Origin: Candidatus Bathyarchaeota archaeon
GTDB lineage: Archaea; Thermoproteota; Bathyarchaeia; Bathyarchaeales; Bathycorpusculaceae
Direction of reading: 5' to 3'
NCBI GenBank assembly: GCA_026414485.1
Contig: JAOAIX010000008.1
Span: 26,717-90,716 of the forward strand
Length of the DNA stretch: 64,000 bases
Positions within the stretch are counted from its first letter, which is position 1. Every line of letters begins with the position of its first letter. Shown here one piece after another: positions 8,400-17,114 of this stretch. A model generated the notes under the pieces. The model saw nothing but the letters and a program-made list of their open reading frames with translations. It was not told the DNA's origin and ran no database searches. A program made the translations under genes and the position numbers.

Positions 8400-8984
8400 A
8401 TGACTTTAAAATCATTTGAACAAAGGAACGGCAACCTTGTGTTACCGGGTGAGCGCTTGGGCGTTATTGAAGAGTTTATTCCTGACTCAGGCACTTACGT
8501 TAAAGACGGCGTTATCTACGCTAAAATCATAGGTAGAGCACTAATGGACATGCTTAATCGTCGTGTTTCAGTGTATCCTCTCAACGAAGGCGCTGTTGTT
8601 CCTAGGATTGGTTCAATTGTGGTAGGTCAGGTAGGCAATGCTCAGTCGGACAACGTGTTAGTTCGCATCTTCCAGGTGGGCGCCAAAAAGAAGATGACCG
8701 GTTTTTTCGGGGGGATCCTGCATGTTTCTGATGTTTCAGAAAGGTACGTTGACTCTATAAGTGATGCATGTAAGCCTGGAGATATAATACGAGCTAAAGT
8801 TATAAGTGGGAAAAACCAGATTTATCATCTTTCAACTGCCGATAAAAATTTGGGTGTAATTTATGCTTTCTGTTCACTGTGCAGTAATTTGTTGGAGCAG
8901 AGACGCCATGAAATGTACTGCTCAAAATGCGGTAATATAGAAAAACGTAAAACCGCATATGATTATGGAAAGGAGGTTTTGTAA
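8400..8984 (+). CDS. csl4: Exosome RNA-binding subunit Csl4
   Basis: Csl4 caps the archaeal RNA exosome and recruits DnaG. The 194 residues from the ATG at 8400 show the N-terminal NLVLPGERLGVIEEFIPDSG segment and an S1 domain (about residues 65-145, GSIVVGQVGNAQSDNVLVRI). The C-terminal zinc ribbon reads CSLCSNLLEQ...MYCSKCGNIEKRK. An in-frame GTG at 8343 would add 19 residues with no family support. It forms an operon with rpoL, whose start immediately follows the csl4 stop. Confidence 0.92.
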   Translation: MTLKSFEQRNGNLVLPGERLGVIEEFIPDSGTYVKDGVIYAKIIGRALMDMLNRRVSVYPLNEGAVVPRIGSIVVGQVGNAQSDNVLVRIFQVGAKKKMTGFFGGILHVSDVSERYVDSISDACKPGDIIRAKVISGKNQIYHLSTADKNLGVIYAFCSLCSNLLEQRRHEMYCSKCGNIEKRKTAYDYGKEVL

Positions 8985-9266
8985 ATGAAAGTGAAAGTTC
9001 TAAAGAAGGCTCCAAGCGAACTAAAAATAGAAATTGAGGGTGCAGGGCATGGACTCTGCAACTTGCTGCAAAAGAAGCTTTTAGAGGACAAAAATGTTGA
9101 TCAAGCAGGCTACGATGTACCACATCCGTTGGCTTCCAACCCTGTGATTTATCTTCGCATGAAAGGTTCAGCAAAAGCTGAGTCAGCGTTGCTTGAGGCC
9201 GCTGAGAAGGCACGTGAAGAGAACGAGGAATTTAGTAAAGCCTTGAAGGTAGCCCTTAAAGGGTAA
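8985..9266 (+). CDS. rpoL: RNA polymerase subunit L (Rpo11)
   Basis: The 93-residue protein has the D/L-type dimerisation fold found in Rpb11 and Rpo11. Diagnostic segments are ELKIEIEGAGHGLCNLLQKK and the VDQAGYDVPHPLASNPVIYL region. A strong ribosome-binding site AAAGGAGG lies 8 nt before the ATG and serves as a local reference for start-site spacing. It is co-transcribed with csl4. Confidence 0.95.
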   Translation: MKVKVLKKAPSELKIEIEGAGHGLCNLLQKKLLEDKNVDQAGYDVPHPLASNPVIYLRMKGSAKAESALLEAAEKAREENEEFSKALKVALKG

Positions 9267-9315
9267 ATTTTTTCATTTTTAGCGTAAAAGTAAAGATCCA
9301 GCTTTTGCGTTCTTG

Positions 9316-10632
9316 CTATGGTGTAAGTCTGACGCGGTCTCTTGGGTAAAGTGAAACTTCTCGTATAGTCTTTTTTCCGGTTAAAACCATGGTGAGTCTT
9401 TCCAGACCAATTGCCCAGCCAGCGTGAGGTGGCATGCCGTAGTCGAATGCTTGCAGGTGGTACTTAAATGAGTCTGGGTTTAGCCCTTTTTCCTTCATTC
9501 TTTCCATTAATAGGGCTTTGTCGGCAATGCGGGTTCCACCAGAGACAAGTTCAATCCAACGCCACATGAGATCGAAGCCTTCACAAAGTTCAGGTCTGTC
9601 GCTGCGAGGTTTAATGTAGAAAGCTTTTGCATGAGTTGGCCAGTCAGTTATGAAGTAGTAGCCGCGTTCTTTTCCTAAGGCGCGGAACGCAGGTGTCGGT
9701 ACATCTTCCCCCCAGGGAATGTTTATGCCTTGTTTCTTCAAGTCAGATAGAACTTCGTCATAGGTAACCCTTTTGAAGGGTAATTCTGGAACTGTTACTT
9801 TGTAATTTAAGGTAGCCAGTTCCTTGGAGCATTTCTCTTTGACTGTTTTACAGGTGTATTGTATGACTTGCTCGAGAAGTTGCATGACATCTTCTGCGTT
9901 GGCAAACGCTTCTTCTATATCCACGCTTACGAATTCGCTTAAGTGTCTGCGAGTGCGAGATAATTCTGCTCGGAAAAAAGGCCCAACTTCAAAAACTTTC
10001 TCTAAACTCATTGTTAATTGTTCCTTGTACAGTTGGGGGCTCTGTGCTAGGAAAGCCTTCTGCCCAAAATATTCAACAGGAAAAAGTTCTGCTCCGCCTT
10101 CTGTGGCTGAGGCAATTATTCTTGGGGTGTGAACTTCCAAGAAGCCTTTGTCAAAAAGAAAGTCGCGTATGGCAGCCAGGGCGTGGTGTTGAATTTTAAA
10201 GGCTGCAGCGTTTTGTTCTTGGCATAGATCTAAGGCCCTTGCGTCTAAACGGACTTCGATGTTGGCAGGTGTTTTACCTGTGATGTCTAGGGGCAACTGT
10301 TCAGAGGCAGTACTGAGGATTTTAATTTCTTTTGGAAGAACTTCGACGCCTCTGGGAGTCATGTTGGTCTTTTTAACTGTGCCTTTTACGCCTACACTGA
10401 ACCTTTTTTGTAGAGCCTCTGACTTGGATAGAACTTCAGCGGGAACTTTTTTCTTGGGGATTGTAATTTGTATGGTTCCTTCGCGGTCTTGCAGGATTAT
10501 AAAGCGAATGCCGCCTAAATCTCGGATTTCTTGAACCCAGCCTAACAGGGTGACTTCTTCGCCGTCGTTGAGTGGTGTTATATTTGCAGAATAACAGGTT
10601 CTGACCCAATTGTCTAGAGAATCTAACTGCAT
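9316..10632 (-). CDS. aspS: Aspartyl-tRNA synthetase, archaeal type
   Basis: This class II synthetase charges tRNA-Asp, and in organisms without AsnRS also tRNA-Asn. The 438-residue protein has an N-terminal OB anticodon-binding domain (EVTLLGWVQEIRDLGGIRFI). Motif 2 is the PFFRAELSRTRRHLSEFVSVD region. Motif 3 is the GWAIGLERLTMVLTG region near the end, which includes the GLER motif. The start at 10632 follows GGAGA by 8 nt; a longer reading from 10659 would overlap the upstream gene. I cannot decide from sequence alone whether it is discriminating. It follows the KH gene. Confidence 0.93.
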   Translation of the reverse strand: MQLDSLDNWVRTCYSANITPLNDGEEVTLLGWVQEIRDLGGIRFIILQDREGTIQITIPKKKVPAEVLSKSEALQKRFSVGVKGTVKKTNMTPRGVEVLPKEIKILSTASEQLPLDITGKTPANIEVRLDARALDLCQEQNAAAFKIQHHALAAIRDFLFDKGFLEVHTPRIIASATEGGAELFPVEYFGQKAFLAQSPQLYKEQLTMSLEKVFEVGPFFRAELSRTRRHLSEFVSVDIEEAFANAEDVMQLLEQVIQYTCKTVKEKCSKELATLNYKVTVPELPFKRVTYDEVLSDLKKQGINIPWGEDVPTPAFRALGKERGYYFITDWPTHAKAFYIKPRSDRPELCEGFDLMWRWIELVSGGTRIADKALLMERMKEKGLNPDSFKYHLQAFDYGMPPHAGWAIGLERLTMVLTGKKTIREVSLYPRDRVRLTP

Positions 10633-10648
10633 GAATAAGTTCTCCTTT

Positions 10649-11158
10649 TTAGTCGGCAAATTCGACGCGTAACGTCATTTTTCTTACAGCGCGGGCAATT
10701 TCTTTTAAGGCTTTCAAGTCAAAAGGTAACTGGGAACCGCGTTTCCTGCGCAAGATAACTCGAGTTTCTGTGGTACCATCGGGTAGCCAGATGGTATTTA
10801 TAGTTAAAATACTGAGGGGCATAAATAGATCTTCGAGGAATTTGCGGTCGTCGACGCCGTGTTCTAAAATTCGAACTGATTTGCCTGTTTCCTCGCTAAG
10901 GGCTTTAATAATTTTGCCTCCGTAGCCCAACAATCTGGGAACGTCTCCGTGGCCCACTATGAGTGCAAGAGTTCTATTAGCTTCCACAGCTTTGTAGAAG
11001 CAGACGTTTTGAAGGGAAGGATATTTTTCTTCAAGAAGGAGGAGTTGGCGAGCGATTTTCAGGTCTAGGTCGCTTATTTCGCCAGTTTTAACTTTTGTTG
11101 CACATTTTTGGCATAGCATGCCACTTTTTAGACAGAAACTACAGAGTTCAGTCTTCAT
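10649..11158 (-). CDS. KH-domain protein with N-terminal zinc motif (NusA-like)
   Basis: The 169-residue protein begins with a zinc-binding pattern CSFCLKSGMLCQKC (residues 6-19). A KH-like fold follows around residues 65-100 with the loop LLGYGGKIIKALSEETGK, which fits the GxxG nucleic-acid-binding motif. Such proteins are annotated in archaea as NusA-like or KH-domain proteins of unclear function. It is the gene directly before aspS (16 bp), so a role in RNA metabolism is plausible. The C-terminal 60 residues are not recognised. Confidence 0.75.
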   Translation of the reverse strand: MKTELCSFCLKSGMLCQKCATKVKTGEISDLDLKIARQLLLLEEKYPSLQNVCFYKAVEANRTLALIVGHGDVPRLLGYGGKIIKALSEETGKSVRILEHGVDDRKFLEDLFMPLSILTINTIWLPDGTTETRVILRRKRGSQLPFDLKALKEIARAVRKMTLRVEFAD

Positions 11159-11222
11159 TTGAAGGTTCTTCCCTTAAACTTGAAGGGTAGAGCGGTTTTA
11201 CCGCTCGGTGATGAGGGGTAGT

Positions 11223-11501
11223 TTAACGTGTAATTGTGATTTCTATGGTGCTGACGTTTGTTTGACCGTCAGTTTCAGCTTGGGGAACTACTTTATCTGT
11301 TCCTATATTGATGGTTTTTATTTTTACGTCTGGTAGAAATCGACGCCTGACGACTTCCACGACGTCTATGGCGTGGCTTATAGCTTTTCCGCGCGCTTTA
11401 ACTGTGACTTCTTTTGCGCCGCTGTGAAACAGCGTGATGCAGGCAAGTACATAGTTCATGGCAGGTTTTCTCCCAATTAGAACAGTATTTGCTTCGGCCA
11501 T
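11223..11501 (-). CDS. albA: Chromatin protein Alba
   Basis: Alba is a small dimeric DNA- and RNA-binding chromatin protein. The 92 residues from 11501 read [20 protein letters not shown] and [20 protein letters not shown], then [11 protein letters not shown], all diagnostic of the family. The lysine in GRKPAMNYV corresponds to the regulated Lys16/17 region. The ATG at 11501 follows AAGGAAG by 9 nt. An in-frame GTG at 11543 adds 14 residues, but a TATA box centred near 11566 predicts transcription to start at about that GTG, which favours the shorter form. Confidence 0.93.
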   Translation of the reverse strand: MAEANTVLIGRKPAMNYVLACITLFHSGAKEVTVKARGKAISHAIDVVEVVRRRFLPDVKIKTINIGTDKVVPQAETDGQTNVSTIEITITR

Positions 11502-11560
11502 AGTGCTGCGCTTCCTTAGTTTGCTGGTTTTATTTGGCTTCACTATGTGAATTTATCTTG

Positions 11561-11572
11561 GCATAAATAGCT
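11561..11572 (-). promoter_or_regulatory. TATA box for albA
   Basis: The minus strand reads GCTATTTATGCC. The predicted transcription start is around 11540, which leaves a leader of about 40 nt that contains the AAGGAAG ribosome-binding site before the ATG at 11501. Confidence 0.5.
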
Positions 11573-11716
11573 TGTGGTGCGGTTTTGTTGTTTGTTTTGT
11601 GTTATTTAGGCGGGCTATATTTTTGGGTTGCTTTGGATTTTAGGTGGTTTTGTGAGTTTTGCATTTTTGGAGGGGTACTTGTTGTTTGTGTAACTAGGGT
11701 TTGATCAAGTGCTATT

Positions 11717-12409
11717 TTAAATTCTTCGGATAACATATAGGTCAATAAAAATCTCTTGTTTTGCCTTAGTGTGGAAGTTGAACATGCGTGGAATGATGAA
11801 AGACATCGTGAATACCGCTTCCACGCTGCCTCCATGTTCTTTGACGCACCTCTGAATAAAGGGGGAGGGTCCACCTCGAATTGTGTCGTTTGGTTTCAAA
11901 TGGTCGGCAGCGAGTGTATCTGTGTGGGGGTGATTGTGAAAAGAATACACTGTTGTGCCAGTCTCTAAGGCTTTTGCCAAAAATCTTCGGTCAGCAGCGT
12001 GTCTCTGGACTCCGAAAGGGGGGTTCTCCACGACTGTATCGAACTTTCCTGTAACAGCGTCTAAGTCACCGATGAGCCAATTGATGTCGGCGTTTAAATT
12101 TGAGTTCTTTGTGTTGTGGATTGCTGTCGCTATGGCTGTTTTGTCTATGTCTACGCCGACAACTGTTTTTGCGCCTAAAAAGGCAGCACCCAAGCTTAGT
12201 CTTCCTGTGCCGCAGCCTAAGTCCAGCACTGTCTTACCTGTGATGTCGCCAAAAGTGTAAGCTGCAAGGTGTAGCATGGCGGCAGCAACTTGTTCAGGAG
12301 TTGTGTATTGTTCAAGACTTGCTTTGGGTGAGGGGTGCGGTTTGACTTTGGAGAGGAACAGCTCTAGGTCTAGTTTTCGAACAAGCCTTTTTTGAGTATG
12401 TTCTCCCAT
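11717..12409 (-). CDS. METTL5-like adenine-N6 RNA methyltransferase
   Basis: The 230 residues from the ATG at 12409 contain the SAM-binding motif TVLDLGCGTGRLSLGA (about residues 50-65), VVGVDID and the catalytic ENPPFGVQRHAADRRFL motif. NPPF is typical of enzymes that methylate the N6 of adenine. The N-terminal LEQYTTPEQVAAAMLHLA and the C-terminal HTKAKQEIFIDLYVIRR resemble eukaryotic METTL5, the 18S rRNA m6A methylase, so small-subunit rRNA is the likely target. The start overlaps the end of dph2 by 40 bp, indicating coupling. Confidence 0.82.
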   Translation of the reverse strand: MGEHTQKRLVRKLDLELFLSKVKPHPSPKASLEQYTTPEQVAAAMLHLAAYTFGDITGKTVLDLGCGTGRLSLGAAFLGAKTVVGVDIDKTAIATAIHNTKNSNLNADINWLIGDLDAVTGKFDTVVENPPFGVQRHAADRRFLAKALETGTTVYSFHNHPHTDTLAADHLKPNDTIRGGPSPFIQRCVKEHGGSVEAVFTMSFIIPRMFNFHTKAKQEIFIDLYVIRRI

Positions 12410-13371
12410 GTTGACTCCCCAGATATCACCTTGAACTCGTTTGTTGTTAGAATGGGTTTTCTGAATTTGGAGGCGTCGTCTACGGATATTCTGGGGCATG
12501 CAGTGTTGATATAAGCGTCCACTGTAGGAAATTCCAGTGTTATTTCAGGCTGGATTTCGTGCAGGGCAAAAATAAGGACGTGCTTGCCCATTTTTTCGAG
12601 CCTCTCTTTGATTTTTAAAGCCTCATCTAAATGTTGTTGTCCCTGCTTTAGGCTAACTAAAACTCCTACTGTTTTGGCTTTTGCAGTTTCTTGTATGCTT
12701 GACCATCGCTGTTTTAAGATTTTTTGGGCTTCTTTGTCTACCGAATACGCCGTCTCATCGTAGGGGTCTGCTACTATAGTAGGTTTGGAGGTGGCAAGGG
12801 CAACGCCTACGGCGTGAAATTTGCCGCCGCCTACAAAAAGAAACGCGTCGACATCTGAGGCAACGGATTTTACGTTGCTGAAGTCGCAACCAATCACTTG
12901 TGCTGGATAATTTAATCTGCCGGCGTCGCCGACAACAACCACTTTACCTGCGCGGACCAAGCTTTCTCTGACCGTGTCTATAGTTTGGACGTGCTGGATT
13001 GTTGTTGCCAACCCAATTTTGTTGTATTCAGTCAATAAAGGAAGGGCCTGCGCAACTGCAGCGTCAACGTTAACGGTGGATCTTGACTCGATATAGATTG
13101 TGGGAACTTTTTCGTGTGCTAACATTTTAGCGTGCCCAAAATGTAGGATAAGGTCAATATCTAACGCTTCGGCTTCTGAAGTTGCAACGTCACATGCACC
13201 GTAGCAAGGATCTGCAGAAACTAGCGGTAACGCCCCCGCTTTTTCCACTAACTTGGCTAGTCGGGGCGCCTCGGGTTTTAAGCCTTCAGGCAGTTGGAGA
13301 AGGACACGTTTAGCTTTGACCTTAGCAATTTCTTGTTTTATGCGTTCTTCTTCAAAATCGAAAACTTTCAT
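12370..13371 (-). CDS. dph2: Diphthamide synthesis radical enzyme Dph2
   Basis: Dph2 transfers an aminocarboxypropyl group from SAM to a histidine of elongation factor 2. The protein starts KVFDFEEERIKQEIAKVKAK and has the three separated cysteine segments that hold the 4Fe-4S cluster: SADPCYGACD near residue 60, VIGCDFSN near residue 165 and NTACPRISVDD near residue 295. LLQLPEGLKPEAPRL is also typical. The second ATG (13371) is preferred; one 7 codons earlier is possible. It precedes the METTL5-like gene in a translation-linked pair. Confidence 0.9.
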   Translation of the reverse strand: MKVFDFEEERIKQEIAKVKAKRVLLQLPEGLKPEAPRLAKLVEKAGALPLVSADPCYGACDVATSEAEALDIDLILHFGHAKMLAHEKVPTIYIESRSTVNVDAAVAQALPLLTEYNKIGLATTIQHVQTIDTVRESLVRAGKVVVVGDAGRLNYPAQVIGCDFSNVKSVASDVDAFLFVGGGKFHAVGVALATSKPTIVADPYDETAYSVDKEAQKILKQRWSSIQETAKAKTVGVLVSLKQGQQHLDEALKIKERLEKMGKHVLIFALHEIQPEITLEFPTVDAYINTACPRISVDDASKFRKPILTTNEFKVISGESTWENILKKGLFEN

Positions 13372-13457
13372 GAATTTCGCCCTTTTCTGCATGTGGCCAA
13401 TAATCTATAGATGGTAAAAAATAGGGAAAAAGTTTCTTTTGAAGTAAGTTAAAAGGG

Positions 13458-15890
13458 TTATTCCCATTCCCAGTCAGGAGTGGGTTTCTTTATTGGTTTT
13501 CCAGCTGCTATGGCGGCTTGCTCGGCAAGACGCTCCAGAATAATTTTTTGTTCAACTGCAGCTACATTTTGTTTGGTGGCGATGACAGCGTCGTTGTTTA
13601 CGGAGATACTGTCTATTCCAGCTCGGACAAGAAATTCTGCAAAGTCAGGCAGGTTAGATGGGCCTTCTCCGCATATTGAAACGGTGCAACCGTTTTCATG
13701 AGCTACCTTGATGAGGTGTGCTATAATTCTTTTGACGGCGGGGTCACGTTCGTCGAAGTATCCCATTTGGCCTAGGCGCTCAGAGTCGCGGTCAATCATC
13801 AGGATACCCTGCGTCATGTCGTTTGAACCTATACTGAAGCCGTCGACGAGTTTGCTGAATTCATCTGCCATAATTGCGATGCTGGGAGTTTCTGCCATGA
13901 ACCATATTTTGAAGTCGCGGCTGCGCTCTAAGCCTTCTTCTTTCATGATTTCAAGCACTTTCTTAGCTTCCCAAAGTGTGCGGATCATAGGCAACATGAC
14001 CCAGACGTTTTTAAGACCCCATTCTGTACGGCATTTCTTGATGGCGCGGCATTCCAGTCTGAAGGCGTCGATGTACCATTTGCTTATATAGCGGCTGCAC
14101 CCTCTCCAACCCAACATGGGGTTTTCTTCGAGGATTTCGTATTTTTCTCCGCCTTTCAGGTTGCGGTACTCGTTGGTTTTGAAGTCGCTGAATCTGACGA
14201 CTACTGGGCGAGGTTGTATGGCGCGGGCTACCGTGGCTACGCCTTCAGCGAATTTGTCAATGAGTTTCTGACTTTGACCTGTCTCTAAGAGGTAGAGGGG
14301 GTGCTCACCTATGTAATCTGCGAAAATGAATTCAGTACGCATTAAGCCGATGCCTTGGAAAGGCAAATGCTTATACTGCTCTATCATATCAGGAATTGCC
14401 AAGTTCATGTAAATTTTTGTTGCGGTGACGGGTGCAGATTCAGCCTGAAGCATGATGGTGCCGGCAGTTGAAGTTTGTGCATTGGTTGCTGGTTGAGTAG
14501 CTTGGGCTAAAATGCCTTCGTAAACGACGCCGTTTCTGGAGTCAACTGTGTACTCTTTGCCAGTTTTCATTATTTGCGTTGCAGTTTCTGTGCCTACAAC
14601 ACATGGAATGTTGAGTTCTCGGCTTACGATGGCGGCGTGTGAAGTGATGCCGCCTTTGTCGGTGACTATGGCGCTGGCGATTTTCATGAAAGGTACAAAG
14701 TCAGGGTTAGTCATATCTGTGACGAGTATGTCGCCTTTTTTCATGCCTGCGTGAGCTTCTTCTGGCGACAAAACAACTTTAGCTACGCCTATGCCGTAGC
14801 CTCGTCTGCCTGCAGAAATGCCTTTAACTACAACTTTGGCTTGGCTGGTTACTTTTTCTTCAGTTGTGACTTCTTCTTCAGTTTTTGAGCTCCAGACGGT
14901 TTCTGGGCGAGCTTGAACAATAAACAGGTTATTTGGGAAAGGTAAGTCTTGATCTATTGCCCATTCAATATCCATGGGCTTGCCGTAGTGTGCTTCAATA
15001 CGTTTGGCGATTTCGGCGAGTTTCAAAACTTCCTCGTCGTTGACGCATGGTGCCTTCTGTTTATCTTCTGGCACGTCTAGATGGACAGTTTTGCCTGTTT
15101 TGGGGTCACGCACGTATTGTATGGTTTTCTTTGCCATGCGGCGCTCCTTAATGGTGAGGGCTGCCTTGTCGACGACGAAGTCGTCAGGGTTTACGGCGCC
15201 TGAAACCACTGTTTCTCCTAATCCATAGTTACCTTCAATAACTATTTCTCCACGGTTTCCCGTTACAGGGTTGATTGTGAACATAACGCCTGCTGCACGG
15301 GAGTTAACCATTTTCTGAACGCCTACGCTGATGAAGACTTTTTCGTGAGCAAAGCCTTTTTCGTTACGGTAGAAAATGGCGCGTGGGGTGAAAAGGCTAG
15401 ACCAGCATTTCATGACTTTGTCGAGGAGGTCGGCGACGCCTTTCACGTTGAGGTATGTTTCTTGTTGTCCAGCAAAGGAGGCGTCAGGCAGATCCTCTGC
15501 GGTGGCGCTTGATCTTACAGCTACAAATGTGTCTTTTAAGTTCAGTCGCTTGTCAAGCTCTTTGTAAGCAGAAGTTATGGCGGTTTCAATGTCTTTTGGC
15601 ATCTTAGATTTCTCGATAAGCGCACGAATCTTTTTGGATGCTACGTCATACTGCTTTGGGTCGTTTTTGTCCGTTATTACTTCGTCGATAACTTTGTAAA
15701 TTTTTTCAGCCAACTTTGTTTCTTCAAGAAAACGCTCATATGCATAAGCCGTTACAGCAAAACCAGGGGGAACAGGTAATCCTGCACTAATCATTTCTCC
15801 GAGACTGGCGTTTTTTCCGCCTACCAGAGGGATATCTGCTACTCGGAGATTTTCAAACCAACTAACTAATTCTTTTTTTGTTTCGTTCAA
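13458..15890 (-). CDS. ppsA: Phosphoenolpyruvate synthase
   Basis: This enzyme converts pyruvate and ATP to PEP, AMP and phosphate, the entry step of gluconeogenesis. The 810-residue protein has the ATP-grasp domain first (LVGGKNASLGEMI, VAVRSSATAEDLPDASFAGQ). The swivelling phosphohistidine domain follows, with GGITSHAAIVSRELNIPCVV near residue 415. The C-terminal TIM barrel has GIGLMRTEF, GSNDMTQGIL and CGEGPSNLPDFAEFL. Length and domain order match PEP synthase rather than pyruvate phosphate dikinase. Its ATG overlaps the stop of the L10e gene by 4 bp. Confidence 0.96.
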   Translation of the reverse strand: MNETKKELVSWFENLRVADIPLVGGKNASLGEMISAGLPVPPGFAVTAYAYERFLEETKLAEKIYKVIDEVITDKNDPKQYDVASKKIRALIEKSKMPKDIETAITSAYKELDKRLNLKDTFVAVRSSATAEDLPDASFAGQQETYLNVKGVADLLDKVMKCWSSLFTPRAIFYRNEKGFAHEKVFISVGVQKMVNSRAAGVMFTINPVTGNRGEIVIEGNYGLGETVVSGAVNPDDFVVDKAALTIKERRMAKKTIQYVRDPKTGKTVHLDVPEDKQKAPCVNDEEVLKLAEIAKRIEAHYGKPMDIEWAIDQDLPFPNNLFIVQARPETVWSSKTEEEVTTEEKVTSQAKVVVKGISAGRRGYGIGVAKVVLSPEEAHAGMKKGDILVTDMTNPDFVPFMKIASAIVTDKGGITSHAAIVSRELNIPCVVGTETATQIMKTGKEYTVDSRNGVVYEGILAQATQPATNAQTSTAGTIMLQAESAPVTATKIYMNLAIPDMIEQYKHLPFQGIGLMRTEFIFADYIGEHPLYLLETGQSQKLIDKFAEGVATVARAIQPRPVVVRFSDFKTNEYRNLKGGEKYEILEENPMLGWRGCSRYISKWYIDAFRLECRAIKKCRTEWGLKNVWVMLPMIRTLWEAKKVLEIMKEEGLERSRDFKIWFMAETPSIAIMADEFSKLVDGFSIGSNDMTQGILMIDRDSERLGQMGYFDERDPAVKRIIAHLIKVAHENGCTVSICGEGPSNLPDFAEFLVRAGIDSISVNNDAVIATKQNVAAVEQKIILERLAEQAAIAAGKPIKKPTPDWEWE

Positions 15891-16414
15891 ACCGCTTCCA
15901 CCTTACCAGCTGCATCGTTAGTTTCGAGTTTCTCGACCACAATTCTGCAGGGGATGGGGAGTTTTGCGGTTCCACGTTTCAAAGCTTCTTTGCCTGTTTC
16001 TAGAGCTGCGGCCTTCACCCTTACAATCATGAGGGGTTGACCTGGTTCTACACGGGCAGCTGTGCCAATTGTTCTTCCGAAGGAGCGGCGCATTCCTTGC
16101 TGAAGACGGTCAGCGTGGGCACCGAAAATCATCTTGTTTTCTCGGAGAATAACATGTGGATAGGGAAGAACCTGCATGTAGTAATCGTTCACCAGTTTGT
16201 CCATGAGGACACGGTTTACCGCTACACGGCTAGCTTCTAAGGCGACATGACGAATTTGAGTTCTTTGCAGAGCAATAAGTTTGAGTTCATAGTCAAAGGT
16301 GGATTTTGTGTCGCCCATTGTAAATTTTACAATTTTAGGCGGAGGAAAACCTTTAACATATTCTTTGCGGGTGTAAGCTTGCCCCTTGACAGGACCGTAA
16401 TTACGTGCCTTCAT
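15887..16414 (-). CDS. rpl10e: Large-subunit ribosomal protein L10e (uL16)
   Basis: From the ATG at 16414 the gene gives 175 residues, the normal L10e length. It begins MKARNYGPVKGQAYTRKEYV. Family segments are YPHVILRENKMIFGAHADRL, QQGMRRSFGRTIGTAARVEP and GQPLMIVRVKA. A longer open frame upstream to 16753 has no family similarity and overlaps the divergent deaminase gene. The overlap with ppsA suggests a shared transcript. Confidence 0.95.
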   Translation of the reverse strand: MKARNYGPVKGQAYTRKEYVKGFPPPKIVKFTMGDTKSTFDYELKLIALQRTQIRHVALEASRVAVNRVLMDKLVNDYYMQVLPYPHVILRENKMIFGAHADRLQQGMRRSFGRTIGTAARVEPGQPLMIVRVKAAALETGKEALKRGTAKLPIPCRIVVEKLETNDAAGKVEAV

Positions 16415-16622
16415 TTCATAATCCCTTTTTAGGGATACTTTCAGGCGGTATTTAAACGATTTGTAACTTCGGTTAAAGAAAAAAGTTTCATTTCCGCAAG
16501 TCACAGAAAGAGTAAAAAGCGTAAGCAAAAATAGGCGCGTGCAAAAACGGCGATTGCACCTCTTTAGATTTATTAATTTGTTTTGTGGAATAATCCCAAT
16601 AACACAAAGGAAAGGAAGCCAA

Positions 16623-17108
16623 GTGAGCGACAAGACACGTCCTGACTGGGACAGGTATTTTTTAGATCTCTGTGAGGCAGTTTCTAAACGTGCAACATGT
16701 GATCGTGGAAGAAACGGTTGTGTTATAGTGAAAGATAAGCGGTTAATGACCACAGGTTATGTGGGAGCGCCTGCTGGGCTACCACACTGTGACGATTCTG
16801 GGCATGACTTGCGTAAGCTTATGGATTTCAACGGCAACATTACCCAACACTGCGTACGCACACTGCATGCTGAACAAAACGCTATCATCCAAGCAGCTAG
16901 ATTTGGCATTCCTTTGGAGGGTTCCACATTGTACTGTAAAATGACGCCTTGCCGAACCTGCGCCATGATGATAATCAACGCGGGAATCAAGCGGGTAGTC
17001 TGCGAAAAACACTACCACGCTGACAAAGACACGTTAGAAATGTTTAGGCAGGCATGCATTGAACTAGTCGTGTTAAGCGATGAAGTCATGAAATATGACA
17101 AACAGTAG
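16623..17108 (+). CDS. dCMP deaminase-like zinc enzyme
   Basis: The 161-residue protein belongs to the cytidine/deoxycytidylate deaminase family. It has the zinc and catalytic motif TLHAEQNAIIQAARFG (about residues 77-92) and the second zinc motif TPCRTCAMMIINAGIKRVV. DWDRYFLDLCEAVSKRATCDRG near the start is typical of ComEB/dCMP deaminases, which feed dUMP for dTMP synthesis. The GTG start at 16623 follows AAAGGAAAGGAAG; upstream in-frame sequence is low-complexity and probably untranslated. Confidence 0.88.
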   Translation: MSDKTRPDWDRYFLDLCEAVSKRATCDRGRNGCVIVKDKRLMTTGYVGAPAGLPHCDDSGHDLRKLMDFNGNITQHCVRTLHAEQNAIIQAARFGIPLEGSTLYCKMTPCRTCAMMIINAGIKRVVCEKHYHADKDTLEMFRQACIELVVLSDEVMKYDKQ

Positions 17109-17114
17109 GAAACC

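Noticed and set aside
13480..15567. Open frames antisense to ppsA
   Set aside because: Shadow frames of a strongly conserved gene, with no motifs of their own.
16415..16753. N-terminal extension of the L10e frame
   Set aside because: The L10e family starts at MKARNYGP; the extension has no similarity and overlaps the divergent deaminase gene.
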